Shown here one piece after another: positions 35,272 through 47,199 of a stretch of 64,000 nt of DNA (the stretch's first letter is position 1; each line of letters starts with the position of its first letter). Under the pieces are notes generated by a model. That model was not told the origin of the DNA and made no database searches. It worked only from the letters and a program-made list of their open reading frames with translations. This stretch comes from Allodiplogaster sudhausi. Taxonomy: Eukaryota; Nematoda; Chromadorea; Rhabditida; Diplogasteridae. A program made the position numbers and the translations under genes. The DNA lies in NCBI GenBank assembly GCA_945643635.1, contig CALZFC010000072.1, positions 1,327,501 to 1,391,500 on the forward strand. The letters run 5' to 3'.

Positions 35272-36985
35272 ATTTCACAGAATGCTCATCACACTGAAAG
35301 GCACACTAAAATTTGATATTGATTCATTTATAGAACTTTTTCATTATAACCTTTATCCTTAAAAATATGTTTTGAAATCGTGAAAGAAAATTATGTTATC
35401 ATCTCTTAAGCCAATGCATTAAGGAAGAAGAAGGTGGCAATGTTTTGGTTGTATTCTTCCTTGTAGTTGTAGGAATGATTTTTTAATTGCCCCAATTACA
35501 TATATAATTATGTGAATGTCTTCTGCGGAGAAATGAATTAAAGTAGCTTAAACGGCTTAACGTGCAGAAACGTCTAAGTACATCTTCCCTTCAGTGGAAC
35601 CAGCAAGAGTTTCATATAAAACGCAACAAGTAGCGTGAGTGATGTACATTAGATATTATATTACAAAGCGAGAGGCAGAGTTTGTGTTCGCGTGTGAAAA
35701 AGCAAAGAGAAGTGGTGAGAAAACGGATTTATGTTTTAAATTCCATTATTCGTCAGTAAATCACATGACGTTTTCAGATGATAACCGAGCGAAAGTGAAG
35801 TACTAATGTGTAACAAAATAAGCAAACAACACAGCTACATACATAACCGCGTCCGGTGGATTCGCTCGTTTATCATAGGTGGATTCGCAACCCGTGTTCT
35901 CTCCGTGAAAAGAAGATAGTTTGCAATGAAGGAAGAGCGAGATTGAGACGCTTTCTCTGCTTGGGCCTTGTTTAGTATCGTGAAACGGAAGGGTAATAAA
36001 CAGGAAAAATTTTTTACTAGAAGCTTGATTTAATCTATACGATGGCTCCCGAGTTATCCGTGTCTCTAAAAGTATTCTTTGGCATCCATGTTTGATTTAT
36101 AAATGCAACAATATAACTTTGTATATCTATCCTCTATCATGATCCTTACTTATGGCATCAGTTTTTTAATTGACAATATCGTAAGAAGAACCGTCGTCCT
36201 CTCTTTTTTTCTTTCCGTGTAAACTTTTCAGGAGCACTTATTTGGATCAGAGAGGAATTGTAGGGAAAGTGTTTATTTGTGTGTTTGGAGAGGAAATAGA
36301 TTTGATCGTACTCGGGCGAAGAATCTCAACACTTGTTTAAGCCTTTCTGTGATCTTCTTTCCGCGTCTCCCAACTACATCTCTGCTCACTTTGATCTATC
36401 GTTTGTCGCTCTTGTGGAATCCTTGACGAATAAGGAAGGAGTGCACGCCGCGAACATTTCTGAGACAATGAGACAACCAATCACCGAGCACAAAGTAGTA
36501 CAAGAATGACAAGTCATCCATAAACACACTATGGACTAATAATACATTACTGCTATAATAACGATACAACGCATCATACTATAATGACAATGCATCTAGC
36601 AATGAAAAAAGTAAGAAATAAATAAAATAAAAAGGAGAAAAAATTAAACAAATAAACAGCTTCATCGGGCAGCGATCGCCTCTCCCTTACATTTTAAGCA
36701 GCGATAGAACGAACGATACTTCGAAGAAAGCGGTCCAACTTCCGAAATAAATTGTCTGGGACTCGGGGGGGGGGCAGTAGTGGAAGAAAAACTGTCTCAC
36801 ACATGTGATGATGCATTACGGAAAATTATTTTGCTTGGGTGATGCATGAATAATGATTTAATCACTGAAATAAAATGAAAATATGGATAACTTAATGTTT
36901 ATGTACGTATTTTTTTTCTTGATAAATTTTAAGCCGCATTGTGAAGTGCATATTGATTTTTTTCTTTTGAGGGAGGGTAAAACTT
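35272..36985. other. Intergenic, no gene seen
   Basis: This is a 1.7-kb AT-rich spacer between convergent genes B and SLC17. A G9 run lies near 36768. No repeat or exon was recognised. Confidence 0.5.
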
Positions 36986-39900
36986 CTACCCGTTAACATG
37001 TGCCTGTTTCTGTGAAGGTGAGGAAAGTGCTATTTGTGGATGGACGGAGTTGAGTGTTCTCGCTCGGCTTGTGTCTTCCTCCCTTTCAGCCGCCTCTTCC
37101 ACCAATGTCCACGGCGCTGCCTCGCCTTCCGCGAACATCACAAAGATCGTATTGGCTAAGACCAGAACACCTGGAAATTGAGAGGGGGGAGAAAGAGACA
37201 GCGAGAGAGAGAGGGAGAAAGAGGGAGGGCGAGAGAGAGGGAGAGTGAGAAAGAGAGGGAGAGAGTGAGAGGGGGAGAGGGAGGGAGAGAGTGAGAGAAT
37301 GGTAGAAAGAGAGATAGAGAGACGGAGAGAATGATAGAAAGAGAGAGAGTTTTCTTAATGAATAACATTTTAGATCAATGTTTTTTGATAGAATCACAGT
37401 CATCTTAATTTTAGTATTATCGTACCGGCATAGAGAGCGAAGACACTTTGCCACTCCTCGTATGAACCCGTTGGCGTCATTGCTGGAACAAGGAAGGAGG
37501 AACCGATGAGAGAGCCGCAAGCAAACATCTGAAGGCACAGAGAATCAGAGAAAGAAAGAGAGAGAGAGAGAGTGAGAGAGGGAGAACGAGAAATCGAGAA
37601 AGAGAGAGAGAGAGAGAGATAGAGAGAGAGAGAGTGAAATATGGCGATGCTAGAGAATGAAGAAACAGTTAATGTACCAGGGTCAGAGAAACAAATGAAG
37701 AGAAAAAAGAAGATTCAAGACTCACGAGAATTCAAAAATTGAAATTTCGCGCCAAATTCCCTTACCTGCACGATTGACATGACGAATGGTGAATGCTGCT
37801 GCGAGACGACAACGGCGCACTTTGGATAGCCGCCAGCGTGGAAGCCGAGCAGCGCCAGGGGAATAGCTGACAGGCGTGATACCGTAATCTTTATTTGAAT
37901 TTCCCGCACTTTTGCAGTTGTGTCTCTCTAAGGCACATGGGCAAATAGTGATATTCAGACAGTCACCCAGCATTCACCCAAATAGTAAAATCCATAGTGA
38001 TTTTGTTAATTGGGTGGGTTAATGCTAGGTGAATAGACGTTTCAGTATAAAAAAAACTTTAAACAAATCTAATATTTATGAATAGGCGCGAAGATGATAT
38101 TATTTGAAATGAAATGAAATGAATGGATAAGAAATGGAATACCGATGAGCGCGACATCCATGATGGTGCCGCGTGGAGCGACGACGGAGACGATGAGGAA
38201 GAAGAGGCCAGAACCGAGGAGAGCGACAGTGTTGAAGAGACGCATCTTGGTTACCTGAGAGAGAGAGAGAAAGAGAGAGAGAGAGGAGAAGATAGAGAAG
38301 AGGTATAGAGAGAGGGAGAGAGAGAAGAGAGAGAGAGAGGGGAGAGGAGAGAGATAGGAGAAGAGAGAGAAGAAGAGGGAGAGAGAGAAGAGGGAGAGAG
38401 AAGAGAGAGAGAAGAGAGAGAGAGAGAAGAGGGAGAGAGAAGAGAGAGAGAGAAGAGAGAGAGAGAGAAGAGGGAGAGAGAGAGAAGAGGGAGAGAGAGA
38501 AGAGGGAGAGAGAGAGAAGAGGGAGAGAGAGAGAGGGAGAGAGAAAAAAAATTGCGAGAAGGGCAGGGAAAATAAGTGAGAGACAGATGGGCTCAAGGGC
38601 TATTAATTTTTTATTTCATTTTTATCTTACGAGAAATAAAATAGTTCCATGTGACGGTAATAGCTTAAAAGTAAGATGACGATATAAAATGTTGAATTGA
38701 GATTGAAAATGAAAAGGACGGGTAATTGAGTGAGACAATCGAAGGATTGAAGAGAAGGAGTGAGAGAAAGAGAGAGAGAGAGACATAGAAAAACCTCTCC
38801 GATTTCCGTGAGCATATCCGAGACAAGTCCAGTAGCAAACTTGACAATGAGTTGAGCGCATAGAGGAATCAGCATAAGAAGACCGGAAGAGGAGGGCGAG
38901 TAGCCGAGCACGTATGAGAGGTACCTAGAGCATAGAGGATACCGTAGAACTTGGGGGAGAGGATACTGTGGACCATTATTTATCGCCATCGATCTAATTT
39001 GTGTAAAATGATGACTAAAAAAAAGTAAAGTAAGTATCTACATTGGCGCGAAGCTGATGGCGAATTGGATGAGCATGAAATTGCTGATGACCGCGAGCCA
39101 AACAGCCCAGATGGTCATGGACGAGCAGATTTGACTGGAAAAATGGACAGCCTTTTATGTGCGAGAGAGAAAAAGAGAGAGAGTGAGAGAAAGAAAGATA
39201 TGCAGAGAATTAGAAAGAGAGAGATAGAAAGAGAGAAAAATGAGGAAAAGAGGGAGAGAGAGAGATAGGGTGAGAATGATATTTCAATGATAAATAAGAT
39301 TAATAAAAAAATAATTTCAAATCGTCAGTACGTTGTAGAAATAAAAATACGGAAAAAAATGCTGAACTGCTATAACCAGAAAAAATATATTAGGTATCTG
39401 GCTAACAAAAAGGATACGTCTCTCAGTCACAGGCAAAAGTGTTCATCACGGATAGGGATTTGACTGCCTCGCCCCCCCCCCCCCCCAGGGGGTAGGGCGA
39501 GAGCCGGGTTCGGGGCCTGATTCTCCCTCCTCCCCCGGCCACCCCTGCTCACCGATACGGTGTTGAAGGCGGCGCAGAGTTCTTGCTTCCTTTAGGCTGC
39601 TTGCCAGCTGCGATGGCTGCACACTCTACTGCGCCGACGAAAGGATGCGAGGAGGGCTGATCGCTTAAAGTAGACACCAAAAACTCACGTTTGAATTCGC
39701 GCCCTTTTGCCTGACCCAAGGGCGAGAGAGCACAAATGTATGAAATCAGGAAAATTCAAGCAGTTTACAGAACTGATTTTTGTGTGCCTCCTTTAAGGTA
39801 TTTATCCCTCACCATTATTTATGGTATTTATTCTATCTGGTATTTATGGTATTTATACGGTATTTATGGTAATCACATGCAAGGTACTCACCGATAGTAA

Positions 39901-42156
39901 ATGATCCAGAGTATGGTGAACACTGCACAAATGATGCCATGAATGTAGAAGACCCACGGCCAGCCCACTGGACATGAAAAAAATTACACCAGAAAAGAAA
40001 ATTAGAGAGAGAAAGAGAGCGAGAGAGCAAGAGAGAGAGAGAGTTTGAGAAAGAAAAAAAAGGAAAAATAAAAAAAAGCTAACCATTTTTTGCAATGATC
40101 CCGCTCATGGGCATCGAGAAAATGGGCGAGACTTCGGCGTGGCCAGAGAGCACGGCGATGAAGATGCCCTGGAGCAAACCGTAATGTATTTGAAACTCCC
40201 TCCATGTGCTCTCTCGCCCTTGTCTCAGGCGAAAAGGCGCGAATTCAAACGTGACTTTTTTTCTCTCCTATAAATGGGCCTATATCGATAAGGGTCCAGT
40301 TGGATCTGCCCTGCGTATAAAAGCGGGGCTTTTTCGACATTGAACATTGGTCTGGCATGTACCCCTGGCAATCTATAAATAAATTGAAGCACGATAATGC
40401 GAAAGGGCGCAAATTCAAAAAGTAAAAAAAAAACAGTTTTCGGAATAGAAAAAAAAACCTTCTCTGCAAGGGCCGCCCAGTCTTCGACGACGCGACCGGC
40501 CAGCGGGAAGAGATTCGACATCGCTGCACCCTTACGCAATTATATATACTATATATTTTTTCAAGTTTTTTTTCTGCTTAAGAATGTCAATTACGAATGC
40601 AAACGGATAGAATTATTTGTTTATATAAACAGTATACCGAAATAACGCGAATTACGACAAAGAGTGGAAAGGAGATCTCGAGCGCATGCGGCGTTGACGC
40701 GACGGTGATCGATGAGATGATGCTGCAAAAAGTAAAATTTATTCTCGCGCCAAAAAGTAAATTTAAATAATAATAAAATTGATTTTCGTATATACATATC
40801 TACACATGTATTATTTTATTTACATTTCTAAGATGGACTATCGGCGGTAAAAGATTTGCGAGCTTGCGCTTGCCTTCTCTAACTCCTTTTCTCTCTCTCT
40901 CTCTCTCTCTCGAATACTGTGCTCTCTCGCTTCCACTCTCCTTGCGAGAGATTGGCAGAGTGCCAAACAAAATTAACACATATAAATTTAAACAATTGCG
41001 GATAGTCCTCCTTTGAGTGAGTACAATCGCAGAGAGAAAGAAGAAGAGAGAAGACAGCTCAATTGCAGAACAAAGAACATGACAAAAGTAACAAAAATAA
41101 AATAAAATAAAATCGCTTCGATACCCGATGGTCGCCATTGTCTTGTGGGCGCCGATGCGATTGGCCATCATATTGAATGGCTGCGTGCCGAGAAGCGAGC
41201 CAACGAAGGCGCCTGAATTTTATTTATTTTTTATTTTTCCTTTTTTTTGCATGCTCCATAAAAAATATTTCTTTGAAGATACATATATTTATTATTTTTT
41301 TAAATATCTTTTTACAATTTTTTTTTCGGTAAAAAAATTGTTATTGACAAATTACACCACAAAATTGCAAAACCTGCAAACGAGAGACTCTTCTGAATCG
41401 TGTTGAAGGAGAAGCGTCGGTCGGACAGCGGAAGCTGCGTTGATTCCCAGTCAAGCGCGCCGCGCTCCTATCAGTATTGCCAATGTAACTAACTATTCAC
41501 CGATTTTTTTTTTCTCTTCAACTTTAGTGTCTAAATTAAAAATCAACAATTTCTTTCCATATTTTTAGTTTTAATATATAAAAAATATGAAGACTTAATG
41601 GAAAAATAGAAAAAAAAAGATTATAAAACCTCCTCGGTCATATTCAGCCATGTGGCGTATAAAGGCGAGCTGGGCTTGTCCATCAACGATACGTAGGCTG
41701 CGTTGAAGGCGCACACACTATAAAAAAAATGCTTTGATCGCAAAAGTCAGCGATTTAGGGGTTAGCCAAACACATACGCATGAGCCAAGATCCTAATGAC
41801 GGAAATGAAAGGGTCTGCTTGTTATAAGTATCTTTTTTAACTTGTTAATTTTTGATTTTTTTTTTCTATCAAAGAGCAAACTATGAACTGTAAAGAGAGA
41901 TAGAGCTGTAAATGATTGCGAGAAAATTGGAGAGGGAAAGTGAGAAGAAAAAAAACGGATTTTATGGAATATGATTTTCTAGCCTCGACATCAGTGACGC
42001 GAGGAAGAGCGTCGCGAGCACGAGTATGATGTAACGATTCGCGCCGCCACATTTGAACTTCCCGCCAACATTTTGGTGGAGTACGATATCGCTACTATCG
42101 CTACTCGCGAACGAATTTACTTCAGAAAGAACGATTGCTCCTTCGACAAGGGACAT
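36986..42156 (-). CDS. SLC17-type (sialin/phosphate/vesicular glutamate family) MFS transporter
   Basis: Fifteen exons, 5' to 3': 42156-41984, 41717-41630, 41467-41374, 41212-41125, 40722-40638, 40530-40459, 40168-40084, 39967-39892, 39663-39553, 39134-39042, 38924-38795, 38254-38143, 37866-37766, 37528-37426, 37170-36986. Phases agree throughout and give 531 residues. Family signatures are the GSLLGTQPFNMMANRIGAHK loop, FSMPMSGIIAKNVGWPWVFY, HPFVGAVE, YLSYVLGYSPSSSGLLMLIP and LLGFHAGGYPKCAVVVSQQH, with about twelve hydrophobic segments. SLC17 proteins move organic anions or phosphate coupled to H+ or Na+; nematodes have many, so the substrate is unknown. A 3' splice site lies about 75 bases before the ATG. 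Intron 1 uses a GC donor (AG|GCTAGA). Several introns hold GA/CT arrays, longest at 38255-38560. Confidence 0.9.
37180..37350. repeat. GA microsatellite in SLC17 intron 14
   Basis: (GA)n with GGGAGA variants reads as a CT tract upstream of the acceptor on the coding strand. Confidence 0.85.
37545..37640. repeat. GA microsatellite in SLC17 intron 13
   Basis: (GA)n lies just upstream (in gene sense) of the exon 14 acceptor. Confidence 0.8.
38255..38560. repeat. Long GA array abutting the exon 12 acceptor
   Basis: A 300-bp (GA)n array with a higher-order GAAGAGGGAGAGAGA pattern. On the coding strand it is a CT tract that runs directly into the CAG acceptor of exon 12. Confidence 0.9.
39679..39733 (+). 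repeat. Dispersed ~50-bp repeat
   Basis: The core TTTGAATTCGCGCCCTTTTG is followed by CCTGACCCAAGGGCGAGAGA. It lies in SLC17 intron 8, ending 16 bases from the exon 9 acceptor. Confidence 0.8.
40206..40262 (-). repeat. Dispersed ~50-bp repeat
   Basis: This is an inverted copy of the 39679 repeat (GCGCGAATTCAAACGTGA and CTCTCTCGCCCTTGTCTCAG). It lies in SLC17 intron 6, 38 bases from exon 7. Confidence 0.8.
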
Positions 42157-42993
42157 TCTTTTGTTGTTGTTGCTGTTGTTGTTGATTTGAACGGCTTTTG
42201 GCGGCAATATTAAACTATTGTAATCTGAAAAAGAACTAGAACATAGTCAAATTGAATTGCACGCAGCAAAACGTATACATCAATTAAACACATTACGTAT
42301 CGCAGAGCAGTAAAGAAAAAAATACGCCGTCTGTTACGATCAAAATGCTTTATAATAAGGATGTCACAGAATATTAAAATAATGTAAATAAATAGGATTC
42401 ATTTAATATAAAGTTCTAATATATGCACTAAATGACAAATAGTACATTATTTGAATGTACTCAATAAATATCCGTTCTAACGCCCAATGAACTTAATGCG
42501 TGCATCATACGCCAATTATTCATAAAGTCTCACAAGAAAATTAGTGATTAAATGAGGAAATGAGAGTGATCAATAATCCAGCAGTTCCAAATCTGACAAG
42601 AAAATGATTTGCAGAGTACACTCACCTATCCAAAGAGTGTTCTAGTCAAACTAGGTTCAGCACTCTACCTTATTATGCATGAATAAATTTCCCACATTCC
42701 GTATCGCAAGACAATAACAAAAAAAAACCGCTTGTGTGCCGACTCCGTTCCGAAACTGTTTAATATCACTGATCATCCCTTCAGAGGTTGATGTGGAGTT
42801 TGATACGATTTTTGGGTTTTTTTTCTTTTGTCCAGGAAAGAACTCATTGTCTGTAGTGTCATCATGGTTGTATTGAATACGCGAAGACATGATTATGCTG
42901 TTTGCGAATTTGCTCCTGTAAACTTTGGCTTCTTATATTTCGCGATAACATATGTAAATACATTTGATTGGTGATTTATTTTGTATGCATATA
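42157..42993. other. 5' flank of SLC17 gene, nothing else seen
   Basis: This AT-rich stretch contains the presumed promoter and 5' leader of the SLC17 gene, including a TTTCAG acceptor near 42232. No other gene is supported. Confidence 0.4.
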
Positions 42994-43670
42994 CTCTGGT
43001 TTTGGAAATAGAGGCTAATTACAAAAAAGTGAATGATAGTTACCTTTCAACTCAGGCTTTTCGGGACTAAATTAGCTCGAGTCAGAATGTAATTATCTCG
43101 AGTTCTAATGTAATTAGCTCGAGTTTCAGCATAATTATCCTGACTTCCCAGGCTAATTACCTGGTACTTTTTTTACTCCAAAGGTCGAATAAACTTTATA
43201 CTGACTGAAATTAGTATTGTAAACATTGCACATAGCAAAATACGAGGTAGTATAACAAGGACAGCAATAACAACGATCTTTAACAAGGACAACAAGGACG
43301 ACTTCCCATTAACAACAGTATTCAACTTCCATTCAACATAGACCTTAGAAAAAACTAGCGATTGATGATCTAGTTTTAAATGTCACGAATGAGTTATTCC
43401 TCTCCAATCGCTTTCTGTTCCGAGCGAGCTCTTGTTATAAACATGTTATAAACATCAGAACAAAAAAGAAAGGCAACGCAAGTGATTTCAATCCAGAGAC
43501 GCCATTCTTTCCCCATTTCTTGAAAACTCACTGACCGAGAGCATACTACTTACACCACACGCCGCACCAAAATTGTTTTAAAATTTTGAAGCTAATGGAG
43601 CCTTCACTTTTTTGCAATTAGCCTCACTTAGCGTGGGAATTGTAATTAGCCTCTATTTCCAAAACCCGAG
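42994..43670. mobile_element. TA-flanked MITE with ~30-bp inverted ends
   Basis: The left end begins CTCTGGTTTTGGAAATAGAG and the right end, inverted, CTCGGGTTTTGGAAATAGAG. The pairing continues through GGCTAATTACAA, and TA flanks each side. The inside repeats TAATTAGCTCGAGT-like units at 43070-43130. The CACTTTTTTG..AATTAGCC block also recurs near each end. There is no coding capacity. The TA target suggests Tc1/mariner-type mobilisation. Confidence 0.8.
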
Positions 43671-45757
43671 TACATGTTATGGTTGGTTTATATCCTTTAT
43701 AGCATTTTAAAGGAGGTGTCCGACGAAACAATATCTTCTTCTTTTATCTTTACATTTGATCAAGTTTGGCCAAAAAGATCGATTGGAGGTGATGCCGATC
43801 TATGCAAATTGATGCACCCGATGCGTCCTCAACGCCAAGCAAGGAGTGCGCCAACGGGCTGAGAAGATTAGGCAGAGCAGTCTCTGACCCCTCCTGCATA
43901 ATAATTATCCACCCCACCATTTCCACCAAGGGTGATCTGTGATCTCTGATCACTGATCACTCACAGGAGGAGCTTCCCCTGCGCTGTTCCATTTTCACAC
44001 CCTTTTTGCGCCCGACTGTCCGATGACGGAGACCTAGCAACGAAACAAGAAGCAACTCTCATCGTCCAGATTCTCAGCTGTGCAGAGCCAGCTGGCTGTT
44101 TCTCCAGAAAGATCCTAGACTCTATTTACAGGCACAACGGGAATAACTATAAAAGAAATTGACCATGAACTATGAAAAAAAACAAAGTTAGCAGAAGATT
44201 GTTTTAAAGAGGAAAAAGTGAAAGATTGTTTTTAAGAGCTGAAAAAAGTGAAGTAACAGACTAAATTCTTATACATACATGCGTCTATATTATGTTCCAA
44301 CGTTAGAGCGTTCGAAATAGTGAGGCAGCACAATGGGCTGAAAAGAAAATTATATCTTTAGAAAACTTTAATTTCTCTTCTCAAAAGAATTCCCATGATT
44401 CCTTTGTTTCGGATGACATGGATGTTTATTATGAAAAGATCTTCAGCGCTTCGAGAGCTACATTAGAGCACATATCCACCGGCTTTCACAAAGAATAGCA
44501 AGCAATTGCTTACTTCATCCTACCTTCATGTGCCGTTTGTTCCTTTTTGTACTCTCTAAGTGATCATATTTTATGTATCTATTATAATTGTTAATTGTTA
44601 TCTGTCAATATGTATGTAGTTATACATACATACGTTCTAAGATTGCGGCTGAGCTTCCATTTTATCAATCTACGCCTAGTTATCCTTGTCTCACAGTAGC
44701 ATTCACGGCAGTGACTCGTTTAATTTTAATTTTGTTATCTATCGCCAGCTGATATGTCCAGGTTGCTTGTAATTTTTTTTTTAATTGTAAATGCATACAT
44801 ATTGTTAAGTTTGTTTGATAGCAATTATGATACTTTTTCTTTTTTTTACCAGTGCAGATATAAAAGAATGCATATTAAAGTAATCGGTAAAGGTAACAAA
44901 AAAAAATAATTAACAGTACTTTCAACAAGCATCAGGCCAAGTTGTCATGGTGGCAATTTAAATTTTCACATCTCTTGGGGACCCTCTCAGGTTTTCCTAT
45001 GGCGTAGCTGATCTGGCAGCGTCTCTAGGTTTCACTTACAGTCACGCTTTAATTTTAAGGTGCCCAGACCGAAAAAGCTTGCTTTATTATTACTGTTTAT
45101 TTCCTTTCTACTTTCTGGCAGTTTTACATGTTCTTTACTTCGTTTTCGAGACGGAGAGAAAGAGAAAACGAGAGATAGAGAGAGAGAGAGATAGGATTTA
45201 CTAAAGGAGGAGAGATACTGTGGGTGTGTTCGATTATGCAAGAAAAAAAGGATTCTCACATTTATGTAGCACATAGAAGTCCGATGATATGAGAGATCGC
45301 TCTTCAAGTCAAGTGAAAAGGAAGTGCATAAAGAGAAGAAAAAATGACGAAGGAGACGAGGAAGGACTTACTATTTCAATACAATTTTGTATTCAGCATT
45401 TGTATGCATCTGGAAAAAGGGAGCCCGCTTGAGATTGCAGACGACTATGACGAAATGGAATTCGCACGATGGCGAATTTGCTGTTTTTGCTGGACTCTTT
45501 TCAGACAATGCATTAAATGCACACATATTTTGCTTAGAATTCTTCTAACATGTGGCGGCAACCTTATGTAGTTCCCCATCGAACTAAATAGTATCTGAAA
45601 TATCAACCATTCATTCTACGTATTCTCCCTGAATTTTTTTTGGATCACTTCAATTCATCATATTGTATTTTAGGTCATGTTTTTTTTTGTTTTAAATAAT
45701 TATACTGCCAAATTGCATATACAGCTTGCATATATTGATTCCGTGATTCCAGCTGAG
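43671..45757. other. Intergenic, no supported gene
   Basis: A short GA tract lies at 45165-45200. The ORF at 45344-45571 lacks the codon bias of the neighbouring exons and has no family match. Nothing else is recognised. Confidence 0.5.
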
Positions 45758-47158
45758 ATGACGATGGAGGACTCCTCGTTCCGGTCGCTCTGCTCCGAGT
45801 GGTCCTTCTACGTCGCCACCTCGGCCGTCCTCGTCAACTGCCTCTATCTCACGGTGCTCGCAAGCGCCACCGGCGTTAACGGCCGACGGTTCGCTTTTCT
45901 TGCTCTCACCAAATTTGGCTATCGATTTATGTTTTCGCCACTCTGTTTTCGATCTAATAATAATAATATTACTTCACCTTCCATTTCATAGAATAAATTT
46001 GCATATTGTCCGCTCTTTCAGTGTGGTAATTATTTCTACTCACAAAAGCCCGTTGTGAAACCGTTGTCCCAACTTAAAGGAACCATGCACTGAATGATGC
46101 TACAGTAGTATATTATGGCCATTTTGAATGCGCACTCTCAAATATTTGGCCCTTCTGCGGGATAGAGAGCGTGTGAAATAGGAGGGTGGCTAACAGCTAC
46201 AGTACAAAAATTTTGGCCCAGCCATATTTTGCGCGCTTCTAACTTTGTAGCAAGTAGTCAAAAATAGTTCAAACTTTCCAGACGTATGTTTTAGACTGAT
46301 GCTAATAGATCCACGTTCATAAAACCATATGTTATATATTCAGTAAACTGCTCCTTTAACGTCCAAATCTTCTAATATCTCTCTTGCAATGCCCAACACA
46401 AATGTCTCAGGTACCGACAAGTAATGAGCATCTTGAGCTTCTTCAACATTCTCTACTCACTCGCCGTGATCTGTGGCCGGCCGGTAAATTAGCGAACAAA
46501 TTTTGCTTCCTGAACTCAAATTGGGGACATGCCGATGAGGATAAGTAGAAAATTAATTATTTTTTTTTACATGTCTGCTCGTGAATTTTTGGCTTTACTC
46601 TCATGTAAGTAAATATTAAAAGTAGCCGAAAATTCACAATCTTGAATTGGCGCCCTTTTGCCTATCACAAGGGCAAGATAGTATGTGATTTAAACGTACG
46701 CGACTAGAATTTTCAAAAAATTTCTAATATCTTAGGGCTTAGTTTCGTGCTCATTTAAATAGTAAGAACGAAAAAATATCATCAAATTTCAGTACTTTCG
46801 CCAAGCGACCGGCTGCGTTGTCATAGTAATGACAGGAGTGACGCGAGTCTCCGAGCATCTGTCTCTCTGCGCCCTCTTCATCTATCAGTTCGCCTTTCGC
46901 GGCGGCACTCTTACGGCAACACTCGGCTTTGTCTATCGTTACTGCCAAATTGCAAGGTTTTTTTCTGTTTCAGAGACATTTAATTTAGATCGTAAAAATA
47001 ATCGCCCCAAATTTTTTTAAAAATAGTATGACAAGAAGAAAAAGCTTAACAGAACTTCGGAATCATGGAAACGGTCCGGCAGTTTACGAAAAGATCCACA
47101 CATTGTTATAGGAGCCAAAAACTCACATTTGAATTGTCGCCTTTTTGCCTGACACAGG

Positions 47159-47199
<41 letters not shown>

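Noticed and set aside
45344..45571. 75-residue ORF before chemoreceptor C
   Set aside because: Codon third positions are unlike the real exons nearby, and it does not join in frame to exon 1.
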